Source: Brugia malayi (taxonomy: Eukaryota; Nematoda; Chromadorea; Rhabditida; Onchocercidae). From it: a stretch of 64,000 bases of DNA. The translations under genes and the position numbers were made by a program. Where the stretch lies: assembly GCF_000002995.4 (NCBI RefSeq), contig NW_025062479.1, positions 5,883,221 to 5,947,220 of the forward strand, written 5' to 3'. Position 1 is the stretch's first letter, and the number at the start of each line of letters is the position of its first letter. The notes beneath the pieces were generated by a model. It was given only the letters and a program-made list of their open reading frames with translations. It did no database searches and was not told the origin of the DNA. Below, in pieces: positions 39,101-51,300 of this stretch.

Positions 39101-39190
39101 TTAAAGCGAATATACCTTTCTAATGCGCTCTTCCTTTCTTTCTTGATAAAAATCATGTACTGGATAAACGTTAACATCACCAATGGTCAT
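36188..39190 (-). CDS. PIGS: GPI transamidase subunit PIG-S
   Basis: This is a subunit of the ER-membrane GPI transamidase, which attaches GPI anchors to proteins. Eight exons: 39116-39190, 38839-39009, 38551-38691, 38163-38453, 37633-37950, 37456-37551, about 36738-37024 and 36188-36481. The start MTIGDVNVYPVHDFYQERKE at 39190 is followed by AEERAELPFRR and the N-terminal membrane segment with FGLPLWWQTTSTYRVPF, the family signature. The lumenal part includes FILNHQDES, SSEHLWDFDLTAWLKK and SNGVIVASWGALLSYGG. Near the end, SLLYFPNDQKFAIYLPLFLP starts the C-terminal membrane segment, matching the vertebrate protein closely. The join between exons 7 and 8 lacks an in-phase GT donor. The C-terminal tail after RYWMGK is uncertain because a GTAAAG donor overlaps it. 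Confidence 0.9.
38016..38057. repeat. TA-rich repeat in a PIG-S intron
   Basis: GGTTATATATATAGGTTATA and a related GTTATATATATAG copy follow one another in the intron between PIG-S exons 4 and 5. Confidence 0.7.
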
Positions 39191-40920
39191 TCCGTTTTCT
39201 GCCACTTATAAATGAGGGATTTAATTAACTGCTTTCAAACTTACAATCGCACTATGAGCCTGAAAACGACATCCAAAAAGGCAAAACTGAAATAGCAATT
39301 CGTACATTATTTTAATCGAGCGAGAGAAATCGAACCCATGAATACAACTAGAATTGTAATCTTGGTGTACAGATATCAATGGAAATAATATGAAGCATAA
39401 GGGTCAAAGATTCACAAAGAATGGATTCTTGAAGTCCAATGACATTTCGAAACTGTCATTTATCATTTATACTTTTTTACTCTAAAAAACAAACTCCCTA
39501 AAAATGGTGGGGAATTACGTGCTCCTCTTTTGCTTCACTGGTCTTCCTTTCTTAAATGACGTTCCAAAACCATAAATTAAAAAACCGTTCTTAGATACTT
39601 TGAATTGCACTTACATCAAGGATTTCTAATTTGTTTATGATGCATAGTCTTGACTCGAATCAACAATAAATCAGAAAGTATTTATCTAAACCGACGGTAT
39701 TACATTCCAGACTAACTATATATTTCGCTCTTCAAAAAGAATTCATAAAGACCCTCAATACATTAGGCAGTCCTTACCTAAACACTAAAAGTTGTGTGAT
39801 GTGTAATGCTTAGCTTGGAAAGCCTTCATTTACTCACGGTACTTACCCATTTAAATCGTCGAAATGTAAAAAACATACTACCTTGCGGAGGTTGATTTTC
39901 AGAGTGAAATGGACTTCATATAAGGCTTATGCGACTTCATCTTGAGCAGATATGTTAACTAGCACTGTTATCATTCTCAAAAGTCAATGTTCGAACTTTT
40001 AGGACTGTATACGTTACAACAGAGAACGACAAACTTTTCGAAATATCGTTCTTTTGACTGACAGACACCTGAAATATGCTTGGACACAGAATAAACGCAG
40101 CCAAATTTATTGAAAGTCAGCGTTAAAACAATGTACATATTATATAATAGCATGCAATGGCAAAATGTTACATAAATGTAAAAAAAAAACTGTAGTAATT
40201 CGACAGGATGTCCTGCTTGAATATATATGTGGTGAAGAAAACGGCGACTAATTATTTTCAACAATAAACACACGAACAAAAATAAACTCAAATCTCGATG
40301 ATATGAATCTTGATAAACGAAATATTTCGTGAATGAATATCACGCATGCATATTCAACAGAATTTTGTTAGAAGACTGCATTTTTTAAATCTGTGCTATC
40401 TGCTCCGATATTAACTAACGCTTGTACAGCTCTCAATCGATAAACTATTTAAAAAGTAATATCTAAAAAGTAATACCCACAGAATACGGTATGAAATGAT
40501 TTAACATATGTACTTTTACAAATATAGAGTGTTGAACTAATTTTATGCTACTACTGATAACTCACCAAGACTTGTTTTTCTGCATAACAAATAAATCAAC
40601 ACTGACCCTAGTTACATATGCTTTGGAATATAAGGTCGAGAAAACTTTTTTTGAATCGACTGCATAAATTTTACCAATAAGTATGAAAGGAGTAAGGAAT
40701 GTAAGACAGTAAAAGCTACCAAATCTAGGAAGAAAGAAAACAACGATTTAATGCTAAGCTTTTATATTTTAATGCTAAGCTCAGCGTGACAACAGAATGT
40801 AAACAAAAAACCAAACACTGACAAACATTAACAATATCACTTTGTCAGAAGCTTATGATAAATCACAACCATTAACATATTTTGGACATTTCATGTCAAA
40901 TGTATTATTCGCTTTTGATT
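39191..40920. other. Intergenic region between tetraspanin and PIG-S
   Basis: AT-rich sequence downstream of the tetraspanin stop and upstream of the PIG-S start, both on the minus strand. The block TTAATGCTAAGCT occurs twice within 40748-40782. The minus-strand frame at 39977-40291 has no family features. No gene is called. Confidence 0.5.
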
Positions 40921-43144
40921 TCATCTACCGGTATACCACCTTGCACGTTGTGCAAAGATATCGCTACGAAGATTTTGAGCAAACAGTATACCCAGAATCT
41001 AAAGAGGTATTGCAAAATCTGACTACAAAATCAACGAATATTATATGCAAAGAAAGAGGCAAAAATCTTCCCCTAGATTTAAACAGTGCAATAGGTTTGT
41101 ATTTGTGATGTGCAGACAAGAGAAAGCAAATCTCCGACGGATTTATCACATTAACTGTAAATTATTTGATTTAATTCACTCATCTCTTCGACAAAATCAA
41201 GAAACACGAAACTTACTTGAATAACTGCGACAAGAACCACTGCAATGGCAACGTAAGTCATATTCTGTGACAAGTAATTTTCAATTTTCGGTGTACATCC
41301 TTCACTATGTATCGTGTCACTTAAACCCTGCATACAGATACATACTTATAATCAGAACACATAATACATCAAAATTTTAAAAAACTGCACTAGTTAACAG
41401 TTCTTCTCACACTGATTATATTAGTTAACTTCTAGCTTCTAAATAAATATTATAACACTGAAAGGCGGAAATTTTCGGACTATTTGAAAACCTAAGAAAA
41501 TATACAAATTACCTCTTTGAAAAGTCTAGCACCATGGCCACAAAAGAAATTAATGGGACCACCATCTAAACCACGCATCTTTTTACAGCACGAATACGGT
41601 ACGCCACCAGCTTCAGGTGACGAAAATTGTTGTGATGATTTATTGAAATATATATTCATGTCCCAATCATTTGGTGATCTCATACCACAACATTTGAAAT
41701 AGATTTGCACCCAGTCAATGAGGGCTTGCAGATCTGGATCATCTCGATACATTATAACCTGAAATTTACTGGCAAACTTCCACGCTTAGTCTAATCTAAT
41801 GTTCTTATATCTAGAAAGAATGTATGAATATTCTCTAACTGGAATAAGAATATTATAGTTTGTAAACTCATCTAAATGCTCATTAAATCTTATTCATTAC
41901 AGCGACACGAAATAGATGTAACATTATATATGAAATTCATTACTAAGCCTTACGAATTTCGATGTAATTCTTATTAGTTTAGAACAGCTAAAAAAGTATT
42001 GGATTAGTAATAAAAATAAAATAATAATAAAAAAAAAAAAGAACATGACTTCTAAGAACCAACTTCTTCACAGTTGTACTTTTTTGTTAACTGAAGGGCA
42101 GCTAACGTTACAATAATTAAGCACAAAAAATACAAACGACTGCGTTAAATATACCGTGTCATCCAATCTTGTAAAAAATTCTTGAGTGATCCAGTCTTTA
42201 GAAGCAAACACCAAAACAATTAAAGCCATCTCAGCCAATAAAAGAAGACCGATAATCGTTGAGTATAAAGCCAAAAAACATGTATTTTCTCTTAAGGCCC
42301 CAACACAACCACTGAAACCGATTAAGAATATGAGACCACCTGAAATATTTTAAATCTTCGACAGAACTTATTTAATAACTGCATAACTGAAATAAGAACT
42401 TTAATGGCAAAAAGGAAGAGATGCTAGCGGTTTTTTTTATGTCTTTTATTTAATGAGTTTTGGTATAGAGTTTGACAGATCCAACAAAACCGGCTTATTT
42501 TTCAGCATCTTGACAGGAAATAAAAACACTGAAACTAAAGTTTGTGAAACGGTAGCACAAAATCTAAAACAATGCATTGAAGGAAACCTATTTCCTACCA
42601 GCAAAAATAAGAAATATAGCTGGATCAAGATAAAATCTTGATGCCTTATTCAGATGAGAATATGCACTGTTCTTCTCAAAATGAGCCCAAACACCAACTG
42701 CGAGAAGCGCAAAACCAATAATCCAGAACAAAACGTTAAACCCAAAAATTGTGTATTTGACACAACAACTGATTTCAGACGTGTTATAATGTTGAACGAG
42801 CATTAACTGCAAACAATGACAAACATATTACAGTATCTTCGCAAACCGAACAAAATTCGGTGAAGCCATCCTATAAAATAGTTTGGAATGTATATGCAGG
42901 TATAATAATGTTTCTTTGTGATACTAACAAACATTTCTACACCAATACTGTACAGCAAATCCTATGACGCCCATCCTCCCATCCTTGAAAAATCACATCA
43001 AAAAAGTAATTATTAAACGCCTAATTTCCCAACACAGAAATATTACGAACGAACTTGATGGCGACTCATCATCGCGCCAGAATGATGGTGATGGGCGCTT
43101 AAACTAACTGGTCGATTTCTAGTCGTTCTTTGCACTGGAGCCAT
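40921..43144 (-). CDS. Tetraspanin, TspanC8-like (TSP-12/TSP-14 group)
   Basis: Four-pass membrane scaffold protein related to TSPAN5/14/17, partners of ADAM10 and modulators of Notch and BMP signalling. Six exons in phase: 43055-43144, 42599-42806, 42155-42339, 41513-41758, 41217-41327 and 40921-40998, giving 305 residues. Exon 1 encodes a 30-residue cytosolic extension with a HHHH run. Exon 2 has HYNTSEISCCVKYTIFGFNV, matching the TSPAN5 start. Then come the second and third membrane segments, a large loop with CCG and PYSCC, the fourth membrane segment, and the tail ILGILFAQNLRSDIFAQRA. The tail exon aligns with the QIFGICLAQNLVSDIEAVRA end of TSPAN5 and follows a consensus GTAAGT donor. 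The loop has six cysteines where TspanC8 proteins have eight. Whether it is TSP-12 or TSP-14 cannot be settled here. Confidence 0.92.
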
Positions 43145-43539
43145 ACTCTATCAAATATACACTTCGTATCTAGTTCGCTTAAGCCTGAACTGAAAACCCA
43201 GGCGATAAATCTATCTATAAGACCATGGTAATTTGTAAAATAATAAAGAACGAACAGCCTCTATCAGACTAATTTCCTAATCGCATGAACGATCAACGAA
43301 ACTTTTTGTAAATCTTATAGAACAAAGTGCAGGGATTTGTACCACAGAGATAAACATATACGTTTCTGTGTAAGAATCAAAAAAGGAATAAAATCCACCT
43401 GATTAGAAACAAAATAATATATGTATGTGCAACGGTAATATGTAATCCAGAGAGTCAAAAATCAAAAATTTATTTTTTCTGATAACTGAACAGGAAATAA
43501 CAGCAATCAAAATTGAGTTTATGCTTCTTCAGCTCTTTT
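43145..43539 (-). other. Short spacer between rpl-33 and the tetraspanin
   Basis: 395 bases separate the rpl-33 stop from the tetraspanin start on the same strand. The spacer holds an AATAAA at 43469-43474. A TTTGATAG sequence a few bases before the tetraspanin ATG could be a trans-splice acceptor. This is compatible with either two promoters or an operon. Confidence 0.5.
43469..43474 (-). terminator. Polyadenylation signal of rpl-33
   Basis: AATAAA on the minus strand, about 66 bases downstream of the rpl-33 stop codon. Confidence 0.65.
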
Positions 43540-44838
43540 TCAAATATTTGAAGGATACAGCATCTAAAAATAATTATAGGATAAAGTGAGAAAATGGAAA
43601 AAATGAAGTCAGTGCTAACACTGAAAAAAATATTTGCTTCCAACGACGAATAAACTTGTTTCAAATGATTCGGTAGTATTATAGCTCTGGCTATACGTCA
43701 AGCACCTGACATTTCAAAACTTGCACATTTGATAATCACAGAACATTCTTGCGAAACAATACTGGTTCTATACTGACCAGAAACAGCAGCTTTTAAAAAT
43801 CCTCTAAGCCTTACCACGCGCACACGCTTGCCCATCGCTTGTGGTGGGAGATTTCTTCGGAATTTTGCTTTCACTGTACCTGCATTGCCATGTACTCGAG
43901 TTATTCTACCCCAGATTGCTCGTACGCGACTTGGTGTTTTTCCATGCACTCTTGTTTTTTTATGTGCTTTATAAACATAGAGAACCCTTTTTCCAACATA
44001 CCTGAAAATAATACTCCAGAACAATTGCTGAAATGGCCAAAATTTTGGATTTACTATTTAAGATCAGCTTCCAATTAGAGATCCTAAACCTCTACCGGAT
44101 TCTAAACGAAGATTTATTAAATTACATAAGAATAACAAAGTCACGATACTATAACAACAAAAGCGAAGCTCTCTTGTCATTCAATAAAAGTAATTCTCGA
44201 TAAAGAAAAAGCTGCATCTAGTGTTTACATTACCCAGTTATTACATTCCCTGCAGTGCAACAAAATATCCAAGTTTGGTTCCAGCGGAACACACGGAAGG
44301 GAATTACAGTAATTTCATGTCATAAAATAAAGATACTGTGAGTGCAGAGAGAAACAAACCACTGGGCATCCTGCTTGTTGTAAACTCCTTCCAGTTTTAG
44401 AAGTGATGTATGTTCACGCTGATTTCGTTGCGAACGTTTATAGCCAACAAATACTGCTTTCACGTACAACCTGTCATAACAACAATAAAAAACATTAAAA
44501 GTGGTTCTCAGAAATGCAATGCTTGGTGAAACTTAATAATTAAATGAGATACTTCATATTTCTTACACATCATCAATAATTTTATGAATATCCAAACTAA
44601 TTTATCTTGGGTAGTAGTACTTCCAACAGTACTGAATTCCAGTTGTCAGTGCATTACTGATAAGTGAAGTCTTTCATACTTATAGTGAATGATAGAGTAT
44701 ATATCAGAGAGATCTAGTTTAAAGGATAAAAAGCCGCCAATAAAAGAAACCTTAAGTTAATTTATTAAAGAAACATATAGAAAGATACCTGCCAGCAGGT
44801 TTGGGCCCTTGTTGTCTAACTGTCTGATCTTCGCTCAT
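43540..44838 (-). CDS. rpl-33: 60S ribosomal protein eL33 (L35A)
   Basis: Structural protein of the large cytosolic ribosomal subunit. Four exons in phase: 44789-44838, 44360-44470, 43815-44001 and 43540-43563, giving 123 residues. Start [17 protein letters not shown], then [76 protein letters not shown] and GKRVRV. The last exon encodes only MLYPSNI and a stop, completing the conserved RVMLYPS ending; nematode orthologues end the same way. The penultimate exon read through its GTAAGG donor would give an unrelated tail, so the 24-base last exon matters for the model. The N-terminal extension before LYVKA is longer than in vertebrates but usual for nematodes. Confidence 0.96.
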
Positions 44839-45197
44839 TTTCCTTTCAGTAATCCAGGCTATACCACTCCTAATGGAATAATAAATCAACTTTTTAAAAC
44901 ATATATCAATCAAGACTAACAAATAAATCCGTACCAACCCATCATCCGAAATACAACCCACAACACGTGCGGCATAAGAACGAAGCGGAGAGTGATTAAC
45001 CGCGAAATATAGACTGGGCCCGACTAGTGCTAAGAGAACTATTTGCCCATGCGGAAAGTGGATCTTGTTAAAATGTAGTAGTATATAGTCCGATACGACA
45101 GATGACTGCTATCACCACCATCTCCTTATCGTCCTATTAAGAATATCAATCTTTCCAAAACAATAGGATTATTTTCATAGTGACCCTTTCTTTGCAG
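44839..45197. other. Upstream region of rpl-33
   Basis: This is sequence 5' of the rpl-33 start codon, presumably its promoter and 5' UTR. No coding frame is recognised. It ends at the pyrimidine-rich TTTCTTTGCAG that precedes the kinase-like relic. Confidence 0.5.
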
Positions 45198-45339
45198 TCT
45201 ACTTACACTGCTTTGGATATGTGGTCTGTTGGTGAAGTATGGGGTGGGAAGCTCAAAGTAGGCTCTGCTCAGATTTTTAGGGGGGGGGGGGGGGGAGAAT
45301 CCAAAGACTGGTTGAACCTGACAGTAAGTGGTGTGCCAG
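45198..45339 (+). pseudogene. Probable decayed GSK3-like kinase exon
   Basis: After a preserved TTTCTTTGCAG acceptor, the frame reads STYTALDMWSVGEVW. It then gives a diverged stretch with VGSAQIFRGG, then ESKDWLNLTVSGVP. The order and spacing resemble kinase subdomain IX-X of GSK3 (YTxxIDMWSAGCV...LLGQPIFPGESG...VLGTP). The invariant-type DMWSxG is kept, while the conserved Cys-Val-Leu-Ala-Glu stretch is lost and a 16-base G run fills the PGESG position. No adjoining kinase exons were found, so this looks like a partial genomic copy of one exon. The similarity is by eye and may be coincidental outside DMWSVG. Confidence 0.4.
45280..45295 (+). repeat. 16-base poly-G run
   Basis: Sixteen consecutive G, very unusual in this AT-rich window. 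It is a possible site of slippage or assembly error. Confidence 0.85.
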
Positions 45340-48300
45340 TTTCCGTCGTCATTGGGATTTAATTTTCATGATTTATGAGGGTAAGGAAGTAACATAAACA
45401 ATTATGGGAGGGTTTTTTGAAAACACCGGGTCGTATCACTGTGTTAGTTTTAACAGAATAAGTTTACATAAATATTCTTGTAATACTCAGCTATATTTTA
45501 ATAATCGTAATAACCAAGTTATCAGCTGACAAAACCAGAACATAACTGAACATGACAAATTTTGTTTTGCGGTAAAATACTGTAGTTCCGAGGTCTTGTC
45601 TGTTGTTTCAACTCCAGTTACATGTGGTTTGCTTGTACTGTAATTATAAAAAGCGATTTGGATATTCGTTTACAGAGTTAAATATGAATTGATTAATGCT
45701 ATATTTTGAAACACAACAACCTCGAGCAGTTTATTTTGCAAAATTCCCTTCTGCTGTCTAATGTTCAGCGCAGGAAACCATGGTGATCTGTGGTAACCAG
45801 AGACTCAAAATTTGTATGGATAAATAAGTTTAAAATTGAATAGTGTATTGGACAAATTTTAAACTATCGTTTGTATTCTAAACTATCCCGGAAGTCCCTG
45901 CAGACTATCATATTCTGAGCCTCAAATTTTTACGAATTGTAAAATCTAAGCCGGAAACGAGCTAACAATGCGGCCTGTTTAGATGCAATTCACAGCCAAA
46001 ATTCAGAAATTCAACAACTGGCCAATCAACGCACACAAAATATCATCTTCACTGCCATTGACATTAAATCACTACCAGATGCGCGTGTTTCGTTTCACAT
46101 ACATGAAATCAGTTCCGGTTTCGAAAGTGAAGAGTAAGCTTTAACAAAAAGGAACTTCCTGCCAATGCAGTATCTCAGAACGGCCTTAATTACAATCATT
46201 CTGCCTCTCATTTATTGGTTTTGCAGCGAACATTATCCGTCGCTCTTTCCTTCTCCTATTTCCTTTGCTTCTTATTCACCGTTTCGATGATTCACACAAG
46301 ACTTGTTTTCGAAAAGGATTCTGATTTCATTCCGTCTCTTCTTGCCTTTTCTTTTTACCTGGGTTCAATCCGTTTAAAGAAACAGGATGACTACAGCGCA
46401 GCATGAAAACATTTACATTTGACACCAGTTTTCTGGTAATCAACGATGATCCACTTATTCGAACATCTCCGAGTTATCACTGTAATCACTGGTTATACCA
46501 TAAAGGTGTGTGGTAACCGTAAAGAGTGAGGTTAAACAGAAGTTAAGTAGAGCTGAAGAAGTCGAAAATTCATGTTAAGTGCTGGAATTGGCACTGAACA
46601 GTACAATTGCTAGATCTGGCTAAACACAGGCAATGCAATATGACTGTCGTGTCATTTTAACCAGTAGTTTATTATAAAAACAATAGCATTTGCTGACTGG
46701 ATAAATTGTTTAACTTATTTATGAAGGGATTTCTAATTTCTTAATTGTGCTACAAAGTTTTTTAATTATTGACGAGACAATAGCGTTATTAAAAATCTAG
46801 TTTAATAGATTCCGACTACACATGGTGGTTATAAATATTTGCATGATCAGTTTTTTTTTGTGCATTAAGATCACTTAATGTAGTGCCTTACACTGTAATG
46901 CCATTCAATGAATTACTGAATAGAAATGTTGCAAATTTTAGCCGTACCGAAACTGTCTCTTAAAAATGAATTTAAAACTGCTTTATAAAAGACAAACAAT
47001 CTATTTCTTCTAAAATTAAAAATCTCTTGTAATTCACATGGTTGCGAATTTACGAGAAGTTAAATAAAGCATATTGATTGTGGGGCATCCCTGATTGTGG
47101 GACAAAGATATCAATAGTAGAGTATGGGGATAGATATCTGGCTAATAAGCTAAGTTGTGGTTATCATCGTTGTCTTCGCCAGTTTCTGGATCTCTTCTCA
47201 GAACCGTGAATCCCATGAGTACATCAACGAACTAACAAAGACACAAAATGTGACCGCTGGGATCATTTCTCAGTGCAGCACTGCATTTCAATTTCCGAAA
47301 CACCAAAAATTGCCGAGAATCTCATTCAGATCTGTCATTGAAGATGAGCAGAAAGGATGGATACGGACAGACATAGATCCATACACATATATTCATTCTT
47401 CTTGAGAGGCGTACTGAATTCAATTGCCAACTTCCAAACCAAATCGTCAATCCATCAAATGCATCAGTTTAGTTCTACTTTTCGAGTATTTCAGAATTTA
47501 CTCCCAATGGATTACAGGAAGCAAAACAATTGAAATGAATTGTTGAATATTGAGCGGTTGAAAGTTCCAAAATGCTCCTGTCCTTCATAGCTTTTTAGTA
47601 TACTCCAGTTGAAACTGAAATTTAACTCTTACAGTTAAAAAAAGGATTAATTTGAAATACAAACTATATTAAATGTCAAAAGAGCCAACGTTCTAAATCA
47701 AATATTTACATTTGCCACACTTTAGTAACTCTTTTCTGCTATTGCCCTCACCTTTTGCTTTCGCCTTTCGGTTGACGTCTTCTACAATATATTGAAATAT
47801 GAAGTGTGCTACTAGTTTAGCTCTTGAAATTACTGACTGGCATCGTTGATAGAAAGTGCCATTCACAGTTATTAATTAAGCTTTTTCATTAGCAACATGC
47901 AATCTAGTAATTTAAAAGTTGTCGTGAACGAGTTTTTGCACGTTGGAACTGTTTCAATGGATTCAATCGGGGATTACAACCCCTTGACCACCATATCAGA
48001 ACAATTTCAACAAGATACGCAAGAATCGAATTATACAATATGACTGCCGCTTAGTGATACATGTATCTTGATTTATGATGCCAGATTCGTTTTTAGAGTG
48101 AAAAGTATGACCAGATTTAGTATTATATAAGCATTATATTTAGACTTTAGCGATACAGCTGAATATCTTTCCCAAATAATATCGAGTATAACAAGTGATA
48201 TCAGACCATTCAAGAGTGGATTGATCGGATGGGTTATGAGTTTCTTTTTCTTTAAGTATCACAATAAAAAGCATAAGGCAATTATTCGCGTGAATGAACC

Positions 48301-51300
48301 TGCTGCTGTAATGGACAGAAAGAAATGCTCAGTTTACTACCGATACTGCAACGGACGGTTATGGTGAGTTCATTCGTGCTTAAAACATCAATTTCGGTTA
48401 AATTTATTCCAAGCTGCTAATTTGGCACATACATTCACATCCCATCAAACGGTTCCAGAACATGCACAATTATGTGTTGTATGAATCTGCTATTTCTGTA
48501 GCTGCCCAATCAAACAGCAGTGAGTCATGATTTGATGGAAAAAAAGATAAGCGTGGTAAAGCTGGGATAGATTTCTCCTTCCTATTCTAGGCTATCCTCT
48601 AATTCCACCGATAAAACTATTATATAAGATAGGAAGAGTCACAATTGCACATCTCCCCTTATTTGATTCATTCATTTCTGTCACTTTCAACTATGAAATG
48701 CATTAATCTGACATTAAAGCCATCTCTTTCTCATAAATTTTAGGATCTATATAACTGTTCTCTGCAACAATGTTCTTTAGATTAAATTTGAAGCTGTATT
48801 CTTTTTAAATAATAATATGTACGAGGTGCATGAAGTTTGGTGAACGAATAATTATACCAGTATATTGATTATATTAAACAGTATATCCTGTGAATATTCT
48901 TTCCGTAATCACTGGCTTTGCTTGATCTAGTTAAATTGAAAAAGCAAATTTTTGTAAGAGTAAGGGAAAGAAACTAAAAAGAGAAATTTTGCAAGTTTTT
49001 TGGAATTGTTAGTAGTGATAATAATAAATTATTTTTTGCGAAAAAGGACAGTATGAAATAGGATGACAGGTTAAAAACAATTTAAAAAACAGATAATCGT
49101 TCATGGCCAAATGTTCAACTAAGTTTTTAAAGAATGCCAATGGTCTACCATTAATTTTGCATTTGAAGGCTTCAACAAAGAAGGCGTCAAAGATCACTAC
49201 TCACCAATAGTGCCTGCAAGGAAATGAATCTAGTTAAGACACATTGACTGATTTTCCCTTCTAGTGTCATTTTCAACTTCAACTTTTTGATTTTTAATAA
49301 AGATCTAACTTTTTAAAGGGATTATTCATTTAAAGGTCGCAGTAATAAGACCAATGAGTTTAAGGTATTGTCCTGTTGTTAGTCTTTCAATGAATAAAAT
49401 GCTATAAACATGATTTACCAAAAATAACATATATTAAATTCATCCTTTCATGGAAAACAGGGGATGACGAAGTCCTGATCGCATCATTATTCAAATTCGG
49501 CTTCTAATTTTTGGTTATTTCCTTTTTAAGATACAAAATTTGATGACTGTGGTATTTTCCACTTACTCTATTGGCCCAGCAGGGTCAATACGACAATGAA
49601 TTTCTATTGATGAAAATTTATAAACAAATCAAGTATATTTACAATTTTTTCGAAATAGAACTTTTAAGGCATTTTGAAGTCTTAAACTTTTCTCTTGAAA
49701 CTGCATTGAACAATAAAAACTCTTTGTGCTTACAACTTCATTGCTTTTCGATTCCTTAATTCTAACGGACATTTACTATGAAATATATATTTAAGTGATG
49801 GGATTTGTAAAATTTTAAATCAGATTGAAATAAACTCAATATCTCTCGTATCACAAGTGTTGCAGTGAATCGGATGCATGCTGGTGTTTGTTTATATATC
49901 TCTACAAAATTCGTAACAGAAACTTTTCCGTAACAAATATTAAATCTATTCGAAGAGCTGTATTTACAGAAAATATCGGCTGTTCTATTTTTCGAAAGTT
50001 TTCAAATTTTCCTTACTTTAAAAATAACATTTGCTGAAAAGCTTACATTCTCTCGCCGCAGTCAAAGTAAAGTATATAAAGTATATCGCAAGAGACTTTA
50101 AATAGAATTTATATTTGCGGCTTTTTATTATTTCATATTCTTATGATGCTTGCTTGCTTGTTCATTTGTACTATGTAAGCATTTCATCTACTTTTTTTAT
50201 TGAATTGGTTTAATCACGAAACTGCTGATAATCAGTGCTGTGTAATGTTATAAAAGAATAGAATGAAACTGATTCTGTGTGAAAACACGAATAAAAGCAT
50301 TTTTGCTCGTTAAGTTGATCATGATATGTGATAAGATCGCTTTACCTGATTAAACTGCAATTTAAATCGAGAATTCTAAATACATGAAACAAATTTTCAT
50401 GGCTTCCACATGGACAATGCCGACCGAGCTGCTTTCTCCTGCATCAACATACATAAGAAAGCATTGCCAAAGCAAACAGGTTAATCGAAGTTAATCGAAA
50501 ATGATTTGTAAAAAGGTGATATGTTTGCTGATGGGTCAGTACAAATGGAAGGGTCCAATTCTCAAAAGTTAATTTTGGTATAACAGCCTTTAACTTGAAA
50601 AGAAATCTTTTATTTGAATAACTGCTCCAAAAAGTTTCGGAAATATGCTTTTTTTGGAAGCATTTGAAAAAAAATATGGTTAGATAAATATGAAGGTCTT
50701 TCATCGTGATTTATTTTAATAATTTGAAAAAAAAATGTATGGGGAAGTACAAGGACCTTGTCCAGTAATGCTTACCGGATGGTTGAATAAAAGAGTTTAA
50801 CAAGAACAGAAAAAGGACAGAATGAGTGGAAATTTTACAGTAAATATTGGTAATTACGTGGATAATCAATGGATATTCACTGATGTTTATATTTCAGTTG
50901 TGGGTGTCATCGAGGGCGGACTCCATGTGCACTTCGTGCCAAAGGCGGATTATAACATTCAGCAATAGTTTGGAACGATCGTCACGATCAACTAACTACT
51001 CCTTTTCTCATTAGAAAGCCTGATCATTTTTTTCATCAAAGAACTAATTTTTCGAAATTGAGAGAAGCAATGAATAAAGAACGATTTTCGACGTGGGCCG
51101 CTTCTTTGTCATTTCATTTTTTGAAAGCTAGTCCGTTTTTCAGTACCATTCAGCTTTACATTAAAAGTGAATGGTTAATTGGCGATATTCCTCTAGTAAA
51201 TAGAAAGGCTGACAGGAACCTGAGACATGTTATAAACTGGAGACATTTGACACAATTCCGGTTTACTGTGTTGTTCTAACTGATATGAAATTGAGTTCCA

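Noticed and set aside
40842..41108. 88-codon plus-strand open frame
   Set aside because: It lies antisense to the last tetraspanin exon (40921-40998), which is supported by family alignment, and it starts with TTG.
41151..41216. Read-through of tetraspanin exon 5 giving an alternative C-terminus
   Set aside because: A perfect GTAAGT donor and a downstream exon encoding the conserved FAQNLxSDI tail make splicing far more likely.
43698..43814. Extended C-terminus of rpl-33 from the third exon frame
   Set aside because: The family ends in RVMLYPS; a GTAAGG donor and a 24-base final exon restore exactly that ending.
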